From Branchiostoma floridae (taxonomy: Eukaryota; Chordata; Leptocardii; Amphioxiformes; Branchiostomatidae), in NCBI RefSeq assembly GCF_000003815.2, contig NC_049986.1, positions 3,175,231-3,239,230 of the forward strand: a DNA stretch of 64,000 nucleotides. Reading direction: 5' to 3'. Every line of letters starts with the position of its first letter. Within the stretch, counting starts at the first letter, position 1. Of this stretch, positions 24,481-36,299 are shown in pieces. The translations under genes and the position numbers were made by a program. Below the pieces are notes generated by a model. The model saw only the letters and a program-made list of their open reading frames with translations. It searched no databases and was not told where the DNA came from.

Positions 24481-24580
24481 NNNNNNNNNNNNNNNNNNNN
24501 NNNNNNNNNNNNNNNNNNNNNNNNNNNNNNNNNNNNNNNNNNNNNNNNNNNNNNNNNNNNNNNNNNNNNNNNNNNNNNNN
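24481..24580. other. Assembly gap (100 N)
   Basis: Exactly 100 N, near the C-terminal coding part of the LINE. The two gaps in one repeat suggest that the repeat itself hindered assembly. Confidence 0.99.
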
Positions 24581-24890
24581 GCCAGTGAGAGACTGTGTCC
24601 AACATGCCATGATAATATTGAAAATGAATCCCACTTTATAATGGATTGTCCAACTTATGATAGAGAGAGACAAAAAATGTTACAGTCTATTAAATGCAAA
24701 TCTGATACTATGTTACCACCTACCAAGACAGAAATGTTCAATATGTTACTATCATGTCCTGCTGATATATCTGCCTATGTCGGTCAATTTATATATAACT
24801 CCTTTAAAAAACGTGACGATATTATACTATCATGAACCAGCACATAATTATAGCCTGATTGTAAATATTATATACCATGTGTAAAATAGA

Positions 24891-25541
24891 TTAGTCTGTT
24901 AGATTTTTAGATACTAATAACTCATGTAGTGTTCTGTTCTGTATGTATTGTATGTTCAAGTTGCCAAACACTGTATCCTCTACAGTTGTCGTGCAATAAA
25001 GTTCTTGTAAACACGTCATCTTAACCATCAGCCAGGAGAGGTCACAGTCACAGCGAAGAGGGTTCCCATTGAGCCATGCCTCGGTGACTTGGGGCCGTCC
25101 CAGCTCGTACTCAGAGAAAGACGCCAATTTGTTGTAACGTAGGTCAACATCTCTCAGCTTCGGGAGATGCTCAATGACGGTGTCCAGCTTCACGTACCGA
25201 AGTCGGTTTCCCATTAGACCAAGAGATTTCAAATTTGGCAGCGCACGCAAAGAAATCCAGGAAAAAGAATCTATGCAGTTCCTTTTTAGTTCCAGGACAC
25301 GCAGCCGCGGTAGTGGTGGAAGGTACGGTACTTTCGTGATGCTACATGAACTGGACAAGGTAAAGCTTTCAGCATTGGCCGGGATGTCGTCAGGAATCGC
25401 CGTAAGGTTTGTATTGTAACAGTGAACCATCGATGCCCCGAAGTATGACAAATAGTCTATGCTACACGTAGCCGGTAGACAAGCATAACCTGACCATAGA
25501 CGGGTCAAAGTAAGGAGCAACAGCAGTCCACTTACTTTCAT
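24891..25541 (-). CDS. Truncated secreted-type LRR protein with LINE-derived C-terminus
   Basis: From the ATG at 25539-25541 (chosen because a hydrophobic signal peptide follows at once, MKVSGLLLLLTLTRLWSG) the frame gives 216 residues. An upstream in-frame ATG at 25652 would put 37 polar residues first. The protein has a cysteine pair typical of an LRR N-cap (CLPATC), about four LRRs (LRVLELKRN, LKSLGLMGNRL, LRDVDLRYNKL) and the start of an LRR C-cap (NPLRCDCDLSWL). From about residue 176 onward the coding sequence lies inside the 3' end of the LINE read antisense, so the last 40 or so residues and the stop are LINE-derived. Before the insertion the frame would have stopped right at the target site. 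No transmembrane segment is visible. It may be a nonfunctional captured fragment. Confidence 0.72.
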   Translation of the reverse strand: MKVSGLLLLLTLTRLWSGYACLPATCSIDYLSYFGASMVHCYNTNLTAIPDDIPANAESFTLSSSCSITKVPYLPPLPRLRVLELKRNCIDSFSWISLRALPNLKSLGLMGNRLRYVKLDTVIEHLPKLRDVDLRYNKLASFSEYELGRPQVTEAWLNGNPLRCDCDLSWLMVKMTCLQELYCTTTVEDTVFGNLNIQYIQNRTLHELLVSKNLTD

Positions 25542-25659
25542 GTCTGTACGAGTTGTCCTCAGTTCCACCTGGTCAGATAGAGATACGTACACGCCACGAG
25601 TTTGCTTCAAATGCTCAGATATATATCCGTAGGGCTCCCAGGTGGTGTGCATCGCCTTG

Positions 25660-26600
25660 AAAAGCAGGTTAAGTAAGTACTGTGCGATCTTGAAACTGTC
25701 TTCAGCAAATATCTTAGCGTCGTGTGTGTATCATACATGTTGTACGTGTGTCTGCCGTGCTCAAGACGGTATCTCATGCCTGATTATATATCTTGCACTG
25801 TTGACTACAGACTGAGTACCATCACGTATTGTAATCACAGAACCAATCTGGAGACCTCCTGTTTTGAAACATCTACTCAGACAGAAAAGTAGTAAATGAA
25901 ATTGCATATGTCTGCTTGTCTACCCACGCACAATTTTGTAGACACCTTATGTGCATCAGGGGCTGGTTTAGAGCATACAACTGGTTAAGGCAGAGCCACA
26001 TTCAATACATGTTGATTATTCCCAGTCTGGTAATGTTAGGATCATAAAACGCTCTCCAGTAACGCACATGTAGAATTACAACCGTTAGATATTCTTATTT
26101 TTTTATTTTTGTATACACCATTTACAGGACAAAGATTAGCCAGTCGACGTCTCTTACTCAAGCATTTTTAAACTCTGTAGAGAGGATTACAAAGTAGACC
26201 TCAGCGAATACTGTCACGTTCCTTTATTTGAGAACTAATCCGAAAGTTCCATGTTTTAGACTTGAAAGATTGGTCTGAGGAAAGAGCAGATATCACTGGA
26301 TACCCTCACGTAATATAATCTGGCAACCAGTCTGGAAACTTCCTGTTTTCAGAACTGTACTCAGATTGGTCCGAGAAAGACGTTTCGCAGAACATGATGA
26401 AAAGGTACACTTATGTATTTTGTTCAGTTTTCAAGAAGGTGTATTCGGTGTGTCCGCTTCTATGGCGACGTATACCATGCGACGTATGACATGCGTGACA
26501 GTATCTGTGTGTGTTTTGCCAATTTCTACTATTTTCTTCTTCTCGAAGCAGATATGAGGCAAATAGTTGTAGTCGGGGTTTTACCGGATGGCTACATGTT
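25660..26600. other. 5' flank of the LRR gene inside the inverted repeat
   Basis: No further exon is recognised between the LRR start and the right arm. Two segments near 25800-25880 and 26270-26360 resemble each other (a segment near CACTG, GTACC/ATACC, TCACGTA; then AACCAATCTGGAGACCTCCTG against AACCAGTCTGGAAACTTCCTG), which indicates a local direct duplication with a period of about 480 bases. Confidence 0.5.
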
Positions 26601-26602
26601 AA

Positions 26603-27785
26603 CGCACAGTGGGGACCCCTAGCTGTTGGTGTAATTATTGCAGCCAACCTAACAGTAAGTGTATGCGCCAAGCTGCAGTACCGGTAGTGATTAATAAGGA
26701 TCGCTTTTGATACATGTAACGTAAAAAATTCTAACCATTCCTCAATGCCCATCAGTATGTTTCCAAACCTTTAGTCAATACGAATGTCTGCTTCTTTGCC
26801 CCTGACAGAACTTTGGGGAATTCACACAAGCTGGTTGGCTAAGAGGATTGGATGTGCACGTGAATGGAATCTGTTAGTCTTTGTGTTTGGATTCACCTGA
26901 CAAGTCAGTGTGTCCGAGGGTCGATCCGGATATGTACACATAATCCAACTGATTGAGCGCGGGAAAAAAACAGACGACTACATACATATAACCACTGAGA
27001 CATATTTTCTTTCAACTTGAGAAACCTGATACTTGCAATCACTCTATGAAACAAAGTGAAACAAAAAGAGCTTCATATTCTTGTACACAAGGCTTATTAC
27101 AACATTTCTTTCTTAGCGACCTTCTTCAGCTTGATGTAAAACTAGTACCTGTACCAGCTGTCATTCAGAGCTACATTTTGACAAGCACATTAGACTATAG
27201 GCCATCATAGAGAAATGAGTCGAACTGATTATCATTTATGAATCCAAAACATACTACTGTACTGGAACACACTACTGTAATCATAAAACAGTAAGCCCAT
27301 TTAACTAGTCAAAAAGTACATGTACAGTATTTACATACAAAATACAATATAATGTTTGATAAAAAATATCACTTCGTTGATTTGAAACACATGACTGAAA
27401 GTGAATTAACGTTATAAACAACTGTGTAAAAGAATTAAAGTCCACATAGGGCATAGTGAACACGCATATAGCGAAAGGTAAATTTTATAGTGGAACATTA
27501 GTTACATTATGTGGAAGCTTCGTATCTTACACAACCACATTACGTTTGACAAAGCAAGTAATCTGTTACATACTTTAAAGTGAACTAATAAACCAATTCT
27601 AGTCCACACCATGTACATGTACATGTAGCTATAAATAGATCTAATGCGTTCATACGGCGTAGTTGGGTCATCAGGCTTTTCCCCGGCCTGACCTAACCTG
27701 TGCCCAGGCGTGTGCGCTCGCCCATTGGTCAGCCCATTTGATGAGATTAGGAAGGGAAGGTCCCGCGGCAGGTGTGCAGGCAAGA
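26603..27785 (-). repeat. Right arm of inverted repeat enclosing the LRR gene
   Basis: It matches the reverse complement of 18968-19598 in two blocks, about 26603-27115 and 27695-27785. Between them lie about 580 bases absent from the left arm. With the LINE removed, the arms would enclose only about 1.6 kb, containing the LRR exon and its 5' flank. Confidence 0.85.
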
Positions 27786-28747
27786 GTTGCCTTGTTTACA
27801 CAAAAGCTGGCCTGATGACCCACGTTGTGGGAGCCAAGCCTTCGACTGATTATCTACATAGTAGCAGCATATCAGGGATCGGTGCTTGCCTTCTGTTGGC
27901 TGCTTTCTCCTTTTCTTTCCGTGATTTAAGTTGCTCTAACCTTCCTCTACTTTAAGCGTACATTTATTATAGGAGGTGCAACGTTCGGTGGGCTTTAGAA
28001 GTATACTTTCATGGTCGACATAACTGGAAAAGTAGGAGCCGCCCGCCTTGTGCGGCTGAATAGTGTCTGGGATCCATTTGTGTCCGTCCGCCCGCCTCGT
28101 TCGCGAACACCGCTGTTGGCGTAGTGCTCCACGACAGTACTTTTGTTTTGTTTTGTTTTTGTTTTATTGATAACATAATGGTGTTTATTTCTCCGATCAC
28201 CTTGACGAAAGTTTAAGCGACGTAAGTAACGGAAAGAAAGGGTAGAGGCATCGCAAATGAGCCCGGCTCCCATGCACGTGGTCACCGATCTCTGATGCGT
28301 TCATACGGCGTAGTTGGGTCATCAGGCTATTTCCCGACCTGACCTGTACCTAGGCGTGTGCGCTCGCCCATTGGTCAGCCCATTTGATGAAATTAGGAAG
28401 GGAAGGTCCCGCGGCAGGTGTGCGCTCGCCCATTGGTCAGCCCATTTTATAAGATTAGGAAGGGAAAGTCCCGTGGCAGGTGTGCAGGCAAGAGTTGCCT
28501 TGTTTCCGCACAAACTGACTTGATGACCCATGGTGTTCGGGGAACCATTTGCGTCCGCCCGCCCGCCTCGTTCGCGAACACCGCTGTTGGCGCAGTCCTC
28601 CACTACAGTACAGTTATTTTGTTTTGTTTTGTTTTATCACTAACTTTATGATTTTTTTTTGTGTTTTCTCTGCTCGGCTTGACGAAGATTTGAGCGACTT
28701 AAATAACGGAAAAGAAAGAAGGAAGCATCGGAAAGGAGCCTGGCTCG
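27640..28747. repeat. Tandemly duplicated segment carrying GGGTCATCAGGC MITEs
   Basis: A unit beginning TGCGTTCATACGGCGTAG occurs at about 27640 and 28292. Each contains a short element flanked by GGGTCATCAGGC and a near reverse complement (27665-27821, exact; 28317-28530, one mismatch). Each is followed by a CGCCCGCCTCGTTCGCGAAC segment and a (TTTTG)n run. In the second copy an internal 54-bp block (CGCTCGCCCATTGGTCAGCC) is itself duplicated. Confidence 0.82.
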
Positions 28748-29867
28748 GTACTCAACCATCACAGTAATTAGACTTGGTGACGTTATTGTGTCTGTAGCTA
28801 CTCAATGTGAATGTAATGTACTCAACCAACACAGCAATGAGACTTGGTGACGTTGTTGTGTCTGCAGCTACTCAATGTGAATGTTATGTACTCAACCATC
28901 ACAACAATAAGATTTGGTGACGTTGTTGTGCCTGTAGCTATTCAATGTGAATGTCATGTACTCAACCATCACAACAATAAGGTTTGGTGACGTTGTTGTG
29001 CCTGTAGCTACTCAATGTGAATGTAATGTACTCAACCATCACAGCAATGAGACTTGGTAACGTTGTTGTGCCTGTAGCTACTCAATGTGAATGTAATGTA
29101 CTCAACCATCACAGCAATGAGACTTGGTGACGTTGTTGTGTCTGCAGCTACTCAATGTGAATGTTATGTACTCAACCATCACAACAATAAGATTTGGTGA
29201 CGTTGTTGTGCCTGTAGCTATTCAATGTGAATGTCATGTACTCAACCATCACAACAATAAGGTTTGGTGACGTTGTTGTGCCTGTAGCTACTCAGAGTGA
29301 ATGTAATGTACTCAACCATCACAGTAATTAGACTTGGTGACGTTGTTGTGTCTGTAGCTACTCAATGTGAATGTAATGTACTCAACCATCACAGTAATGA
29401 GACTTGGTGACGTTGTTGTGTCTGTAGCTACTCAATGTAAATGTAATGTACTCAACCATCACAGTAATGAGACTTGGTGACGTTGTTGTGTCTGTAGCTA
29501 CTCAATGTAAATGTAATGTACTCAACCATCACAGTAATGAGACTTGGTGACGTTGTTGTGTCTGTAGCTACTCAATGTAAATGTAATGTACTCAACCATC
29601 ACAGTAATGAGACTTGGTGATGTTGTTGTGTCTGTAGCTACTCAATGTGAATGTAATGTATTCAACCATCACAGCAATGAGACTTGGTGACGTTGTTGTG
29701 TCTGTAGCTACTCAATGTGAATGTAATGTACTCAACCATCACAGTAATGAGACTTGGTGACGTTGTTGTGTCTGTAGCTACTCAATAAGAATGTAATGTA
29801 CTCAACCATCACAGAAATGAGACTTGGTGACGTTGCTGTGTCTGCAGCTACTCAATGTAAATGTAAT
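28748..29867. repeat. 70-bp satellite, 16 units
   Basis: Sixteen units of exactly 70 bp run without any indel (1120 bp). The unit starts GTACTCAACCATCACAGCAA and ends CTCAATGTGAATGTAAT. Units 2-4 and 6-8 share private variants, so a four-unit block (about 28818-29097) has been copied to 29098-29377. Later units are nearly uniform. A seventeenth partial unit is split by the element at 29875-30296. Confidence 0.95.
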
Positions 29868-29874
29868 GTAGTCA

Positions 29875-30296
29875 TAATCTCCAAGTAGATCCTACGGTGC
29901 CATAAGATAGTATCAAAGCTGGCCAAGTAGTATAGCCTGCCAAAGGGAGTCAAACGGGCACCGGAGATCTGCCTTCACTGGAACAGGGAGGAGCATTTCT
30001 ATTGAATAAAGGTGTCTCTGCCCCTCCCTGTGCCATATTAACAGCTACACGAATATCCAAGGTGCTATTTACTTTACGAGCAGTTTATGTCTTTATTGGG
30101 ACAAGTTCAGTGACCACCCTACATCCCTGTAGGAGATCCGCAACAAACAGGAAGGAGGGCAATTAACACCTACGCATCAAGCACAATTTGATTAGGCAAC
30201 AATTGGCTGTTAATAGCCTTTTTTAAGCCGAATGAATTCAGATCCTACGGTGGGTTTGATACTATATTACGCCACCGTGGATATGCTTGGAGATTA
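29875..30296. mobile_element. 422-bp TIR element with 9-bp target duplication
   Basis: The ends TAATCTCCAAG and CTTGGAGATTA are perfect 11-bp inverted repeats. They continue as imperfect inverted repeats to about 43 bases (for example TAGTATCAAA against TTTGATACTA). The element is flanked by ATGTAGTCA at 29866-29874 and 30297-30305. It has no coding capacity. A 9-bp duplication with long TIRs is typical of Mutator-like elements, but the superfamily is inference. Confidence 0.88.
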
Positions 30297-30305
30297 ATGT
30301 AGTCA

Positions 30306-31156
30306 ACCATCACAGCACGTTGTGTGCCAAATCGTAATGTCGGCCTTTAGCGGTCAGGCGTCTCTTTTTTTGGTGCCGACACGCCCTGGACCCGACCACG
30401 ACTCCCCACAATATCTCTTATTTTTCTCCTGATTTTGTACATGTTGTTGGGGTTGCGCCTTTGCACAGACTGTTATCGTATGCTAATTTTTAGCCCGCAT
30501 CTTCAGTCAATTTGTCGACGATGTTTGACATTTTCATGCAACTATCCGGCATTGGTAACTTGTCGTCGTGCAGATAAGCGAACTCACTAACAATGGTGAC
30601 TGGGAGCCGGTTTGAGATTTGGGGATTCGGTGCAATTGACCGAATGTGCGTTTATCCGATGTGTAATTAACCAAGAAACACTACGCAATATTTGAAGGTT
30701 TTGTTGAAGATGAAAAAAAAGAATCTGCATATTACTCCTTTAATTTCGAAATATACATTGAATAAATGAAGAAGACCTAATATTATAATACGTTTCTAGT
30801 TTCACAAGCTAAGTACAGGCCAGGATAATGAAGTTCTAAGTAGTTCCATTTAACTCCAAAGTCTAATGTATGCTAGTATGTACGGGTTCAACTTCTTCAC
30901 GCCTCTTAAAACAGTTGTAAATGTAAGGGCAGATAGAGCCTAAGATACATGTTTTGTATAATTGCATAAGGAATGTTAATTTTCTATGCTATTTAGATAT
31001 CGAAAACACAAGAACTTATCTTGTACACAATTAAAAAGAGTATTCCTCTCATTGTTGTATATAGACATATTTTTCAACGACCTGATTGAAGATACATTTG
31101 AAATCTTGAAGGTGTATATTGTTAAGATACATGTAAGTATGGTGTCGCCAGGTTGA
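30306..31156. other. Gene-free stretch
   Basis: Apart from the end of the split satellite unit (to about 30320) I recognise nothing. It lies downstream of the 3' end of the UGT gene on the minus strand, so part of it may be 3' untranslated sequence. I did not find a convincing polyadenylation signal close to the stop. Confidence 0.5.
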
Positions 31157-34100
31157 TCAAACATATATTATTGTAGCCTTCCGCCTTGACCTAAGCTTGC
31201 CACCTCTTTTACAGCAAACCTTCCTACAGACGGATGAACAGCTGTACCACAGGGTCCCCAGAACAGCTGAACAGATGGCCAATAGGAACGCGGCCACGTC
31301 CAGCAGGTAGTACTGGTACCACGGCAGCTCCACGGCGCGTGCGCGGAGATGGGGCAGTCCGCCATGTTTGATGACGTGTTCTATCCACCAGACGGCCCGG
31401 TCCATGGGTGACTGGGGCTGGTCACGGTACAGACGGGACAGGCGGGCTGCGGTTTCACGGTAACTAAGGGTGAGGTGGAATTTAACAACAGATAAGAAAC
31501 GTGTATGATAACAATACTTGGATATGATCATGCCGAGGTGGTTTACGAATGGCACAAAGCGTGCAGTTATACTTACTTCAGACTAGAATGTTAATACCCA
31601 TTTTTTCATTACATGGGTACTTATTACCTTCGAGGGTTAAGTTCCAGGGAGTTGCTAATACGTGTGTCCTTTACATCTATTGTTCGCGAGTGCGTGGATA
31701 GTCTGGTGACATTTGGGAGGTGGTTTGCGGTCAGGAAAAAAGGTTAAGTTCGATAATGGATCCCCTACTGATTTTCTTGGGTACTACCGTGAAATTTCTG
31801 AATTTTGATACGTCGTGTTCTGGACATGCTGTGCTCGTGATTTAGTTATTAGATTGTTAGAAATTGCTACAAGCTATCTCTGGATAACAGAGCCTTAAGA
31901 AGATGTTTTCGGATATTTATGACTTATACAATTATATACTATGCAGATCAACAAGTAATTCGAATCATTAATAAGGATTATTTTCACTCGGATTTCAAGA
32001 CTGTGTGGTAATTTCTTAAAGAAAACATTCATGCGAACGTTTTCAATCCGTTTTCATGGTTTTTGTTGGGGTTATATGTTGAAAAGATGTATCTTAAAAA
32101 TTAAGACATTTAAGGTTGATAATCCAAGATTGCGGATGGTTAAAATACAGATGACGCCATTTTATGACATCATTTTGACGTCGTTGCGTCGGCTTTTGAC
32201 AACAGAAGTCTTATAACACTTTAATATTGATAAGAAACCTTTTTTGTTAACTTTTTTTGTGAGATATTCAGGTATTATGGGAATTCTCCGATTTATTAAA
32301 AAAATCAATTAATGGCATCATAATTACGTCATATTACGTCATAATGATATAAGAATTTCAGGAATTATAAAACTTGGATGAGCTTATCATCCCTTCCCAA
32401 TTTGGTGATCATACAGTAAGCTATTTTGAAATTACGTAGGAGGGGGGGGGGGGGTCGAATGAGCCCAGGGAATGCCAAAAAAAGCCAAGTCTGGATAGGG
32501 TGTAAGTTTGGTAAGATTCGTCCGGGTCATTCCGACAAGTATACCAACACGCACACGGTATGTTCTCCTCCGCTTCATACCTTAATGGATTTTGCCAGAT
32601 TAAGATAAGGCACAGGAAGTCTGGAAACGTGAGTACAGTTTAGACCAATGTTGTTGATCTCCATTCCAACAATGAACAGTTTGTCACCATAGCACACTCA
32701 AGTACCAGGCAAAACGGTTAGTAAGAGAGTCGCAAAACAAACGTGCCAACATGTTCCCAGGCAATGCAGTGTTGGACATTGCCGCGGAAAAAAAAATTAT
32801 GGGTGACCCGAACAATGGATCATAGTGTTTGTTACACCGAAATTCAGAATGAACTTTACGTATAAGATATTAGAATTGTAACAGTCAATCAACCATTCAT
32901 TGAGCTTTCAAGTGGTATGAAACAAAATGATCATCAAAAAGAAACAAGGCACCTTTTCCTACTGACCTGGTCACATAATCAGTTTATTATTTGCTTTCCC
33001 ATTGTTTATCTTCAAAATAGAATTGACGAGTAAACGGAATTGCTTCACGTCTACAAGGCTACTGAGGAATGTCATACGTGTAAATACGACATACGCAGCA
33101 ATACCTGCTGATGGTGAGAACACGAAGTACAGCTTGGTGAAACTGATCCGAAGTGACCGTCCTGAAGTCCAAACTCACCCCCAGCCCCCTCGCCACGACC
33201 CGAGCGGAGTTGCCAGGCTGATCCCCAAACAGCGGTAGACAAACCATGGGCACGCCGTGGTACAGGGCCTCGTACACGCCGTTCCTTCCAGCGTGATTGA
33301 CAAAGGCTCGTGTCTTGGGATGAGCTGCAAGGCGCGGAAAATATCAATTGCGAAAACAACAACAAAAGTGTGGCAATGAAAACACATTTACCATAGCGAC
33401 TGAGTTACGATTGTTGTTTCGATGTGTTTTTGCGTTTTATCATTTGGCATGGCTGTATTTGTAAAGATTGTTTGATACAAAGAAATCCAATGTTTTAGGG
33501 CGTGAACAAAAAAACGGTCTATTTTGGGTGAAACGTGTCGCATAGAAAGATTTTACCTTAAGTACTTACTATATTTCATACATTTCCAAACATTCTCTGA
33601 ACGTAATTACTTAATTTCCTTCCGATTTTAACGGACAATGTTCTTTTTTTTTAATTTTTACCGATCCTGACAGACAGAATTTTCATAATTTGTACCACAC
33701 ATTGCGGATTCAATGTTCATTTCATTTTATTTATTTATTCATTTTCTTTATTTATATTTATTATATTTATTTATTTTATTTATTGAATTAATTGTTCATT
33801 TCCACCGTTCATCACCGACAGAAGCACGCGCGGAAACTACGTTTCAGAAATCTTCTTGCCGATCGGACGCCTACTATTATATTAGGATAGCTCCTGAGAC
33901 ATCGCCAAAAATTTCTTGTAGAAATTGGGCGGTTCTGGTACCCGACGACAAAAGGCACAGACAGAGAATAAGCTCTAGTCAGGGGGACCGTAGTGTTCCA
34001 ACTTTGTTGTGAATGGGTTATTTCTACAGTAACTTTTCTATTAAGTATTAAGGGAGGGGTATATATTTTGGGGGCACTTTCATCTAAAAGCCAGTGGCTC

Positions 34101-36291
34101 AAACATGGTGTATTTCTAAGAGTAAAAATTAGTCCTCGTAACCTTTGCTAAGTCCACACAACGGTAGGTTTCGTTTGGGACCACAGTCCTATGAGGTAAT
34201 ATGCAATATTTAGCTACTTATCTTATTTATTACTTCTAAACAATATTTATTTATTCATATAATTATTTCATACATATGCACCTCATTTTTTCATGTAAAC
34301 TTTTTCAACTATATAATTCTTGTACATACAATAACACTCTACGTTAGGGACCACATCGTTAGCAGCGATGCCGTAGCCGCAGTGCGGCATAGTTGCAGTC
34401 AGAATTGCTCTCATGTAGGTGACGGACGGTCACCGATACGTCGGCTGTTACTTGTACATGGATCGTGGATGTGAATAGCAACAAAAACAATGGGATTTTT
34501 GGTACCCACCCAGTAAGTCCTTCTGAGGCAGCCAGGACATCAGCTTGGTGTTGTTACCCAGACCGGCCGGCTTCTCTCCCAGGTACCGCCACACCACCTT
34601 CTGTCGGAGCTGCGCGAAGACTGCCGCGAACATTTCTTTCCTTTCCGTCGACATCGTATGGACCATCGACCCGAAGCTAACAACGATTATTCCGTCGTCT
34701 CCAGATGACTGCATGAAATCTTCTATGTCCTAATGAAAAAAATTAGTCTCAGCAAGTCTCGATAGTACAATGTGGTGAGGTCGCATTAGAAAAATATTTC
34801 AGGTCACACTGCGGAAGTTGCATCACTTGGATAAGAAGCTTTGAACGCAAGAAGTTAATTTTATGGATGATATCATCTGCAGACTTTCATTTCAATGCCC
34901 ACGGGCCAAAAATAGGGTGGGCAAAAACAAGATGCCAAAATGTTCAAATTACGAGACAAAAGCTCTTGTAACAAGAATTGTAGCGATAAAGCGTAACATT
35001 ACACTTAACAAGTATTCAATAACACAGTGCATCAAATATATATATATATATATTTGTATAAAGATAATCCGAAATTCAACTAGGCGAGACTAAAAATGAC
35101 CGTATATCAACAATACAAACGCGCCGTCACTTTTCTCCATTGGATGCAATAAAGGTTAAGATATAGACACAATTGGCAGAGATTGTTGCAAGTGTTGCAG
35201 CGCTATTGTACATTTTTGCCATGATAATATTGAGGAGGAAACAATAACGGTCACCATTAGGATAGGGTGGAGGCATCTTCAGTTATAGAATTATAACTTT
35301 CTTTGTTTACCCTTACATGCGACTTGATCTATTTCTGTAGGTTTGGTTGTCTCTGGTAACAGGTAGGTTCTCGACAGTGGCCACTACTTGTAAATAAAAG
35401 AAAACTTACCACGGAGAGAGGAACGACGGGACGGTCTGCCATCAGCCCACCAACCTGGACCATGTTAGGCATGGAGGGACGGGGGAAACCCAGCACCGTG
35501 TCGGTATGATACAGCCACAGGTCCGTGTGTGACGTCAGGCTCTGGATAGTTTCTTTCTCGCTGACATACGTATGGACCAGATCGTGGTATACGTTAGCAT
35601 AAAGCCAGCTTTTAAAGATGTTTGAAAGACCGAAGAAGCAAGTATTCTCCAGTCTTTGCAGAAAAGTCATTTGATCGGTATATCCCAATTCGATTGACGG
35701 AACGTATGCCAAAGGTAACGGTACACCAGTGGCCATTTTGTCGAAAAACGTACCATCGTCGGCACTGTTTGCAATGTGGGGGATCCCGAGGTTTGCTGCT
35801 ACTATAGTGCCACATCTTAAAAAGGGGTCAGAAATAACAACACTGTATTGTGCTGTCTTCAATCTCCCCAACATGTTACTATCCCCCCGGGCATCCTTCC
35901 CTAAAAGTTGCTCGCAGTGTTCCTTTGCCCATTCAGAAGCCCTTGAGTGTTCTCCGAGTTCGTTGTAGGCAGACACTGAATCTGCTATGTCATACATGTC
36001 GTCTTGGAATTTCCGAAGGCGTGATCCGAATCCATCATCTTGAAATGTCTCAAACGTAAAGTCAGGCCTCTCTGCTCGCCGCTTCGCCACGATGTCCTCT
36101 TCAACAACCACCGTGACAACATGCCCTTTGCCCACCAACGCCTGCCCGATTGACGCCTCCACCATCCAGTGGCTACTGAACAATGGCATTGGAACCAACA
36201 GAATCTTCTCTCCACTGCTCTTGTGGCTGATCACAAAGCACAGGAGAAGAAGAAGAATGATGGAACAATAAACCTTTTGTATCCCTGCCAT
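31157..36291 (-). CDS. UGT: UDP-glucuronosyltransferase, four exons
   Basis: Exons on the minus strand are 36291-35410, 34729-34510, 33324-33105 and 31463-31157. Phases join to give 542 residues, normal for the family. The start is the ATG at 36291, because it opens a signal peptide (SIILLLLLCFVIS). The acceptor half has the catalytic histidine (His41 in FSSHW) and its partner aspartate (Asp155 in VISDP). The donor half has VVSFGSMV, WLPQKDLL and the UGT signature, with TRAFVNHAGRNGVYEA and PLFGDQPGN at about 372-406. The usual HGG/HSG of the signature is HAG here. A C-terminal membrane span at about 494-516 is followed by a basic tail, typical of type I ER membrane UGTs. It should transfer a sugar from a UDP-sugar to small lipophilic compounds; substrate and sugar cannot be told. 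No defect is seen. Confidence 0.95.
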
Positions 36292-36299
36292 GTCGTTGC

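Larger units (their letters stand above)
21005..24835 (+). pseudogene. LINE ORF2 (AP endonuclease and reverse transcriptase), frameshifted
   Basis: The N-terminal part (21005 to about 21980) is an exonuclease-endonuclease-phosphatase domain with ASWNIQG, QETWL, LLGDMNSR and the catalytic SDH motif. The reverse transcriptase follows, with YRGIAISS, FVDFRKAFDSV, GVRQGCNLSP and the WADD active-site box, at about 22740-23460. The C-terminus has a CPTC...H...C knuckle. The reading frame changes near 21980, near 22600-22610, and in an A-run near 22924-22930. Two N gaps interrupt it as well. The encoded enzyme would nick target DNA and copy the element RNA in the nucleus. The frameshifts are old mutations or low-quality bases beside assembly gaps; either way this copy as given is broken. 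Confidence 0.88.
19609..25011 (+). mobile_element. 5'-truncated LINE of the esterase-ORF1 type (CR1/L2-like)
   Basis: The element is bounded by a 6-bp direct repeat, CACGTC, at 19603-19608 and 25012-25017. It contains an ORF1 with an SGNH-hydrolase-like domain and an ORF2 with an apurinic endonuclease and a reverse transcriptase, then a 175-base 3' region with AATAAA at 24995-25000. ORF1 lacks an upstream ATG, so the copy is 5'-truncated within ORF1. Two 100-base N runs (22437-22536 and 24481-24580) are assembly gaps. ORF2 has at least three frameshifts, so this copy cannot move on its own. The clade is inferred from domain order and was not checked by phylogeny. Confidence 0.88.

Noticed and set aside
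28748-29867. CRISPR array
   Set aside because: The units are contiguous 70-bp satellite repeats without unique spacers, in a eukaryotic context.
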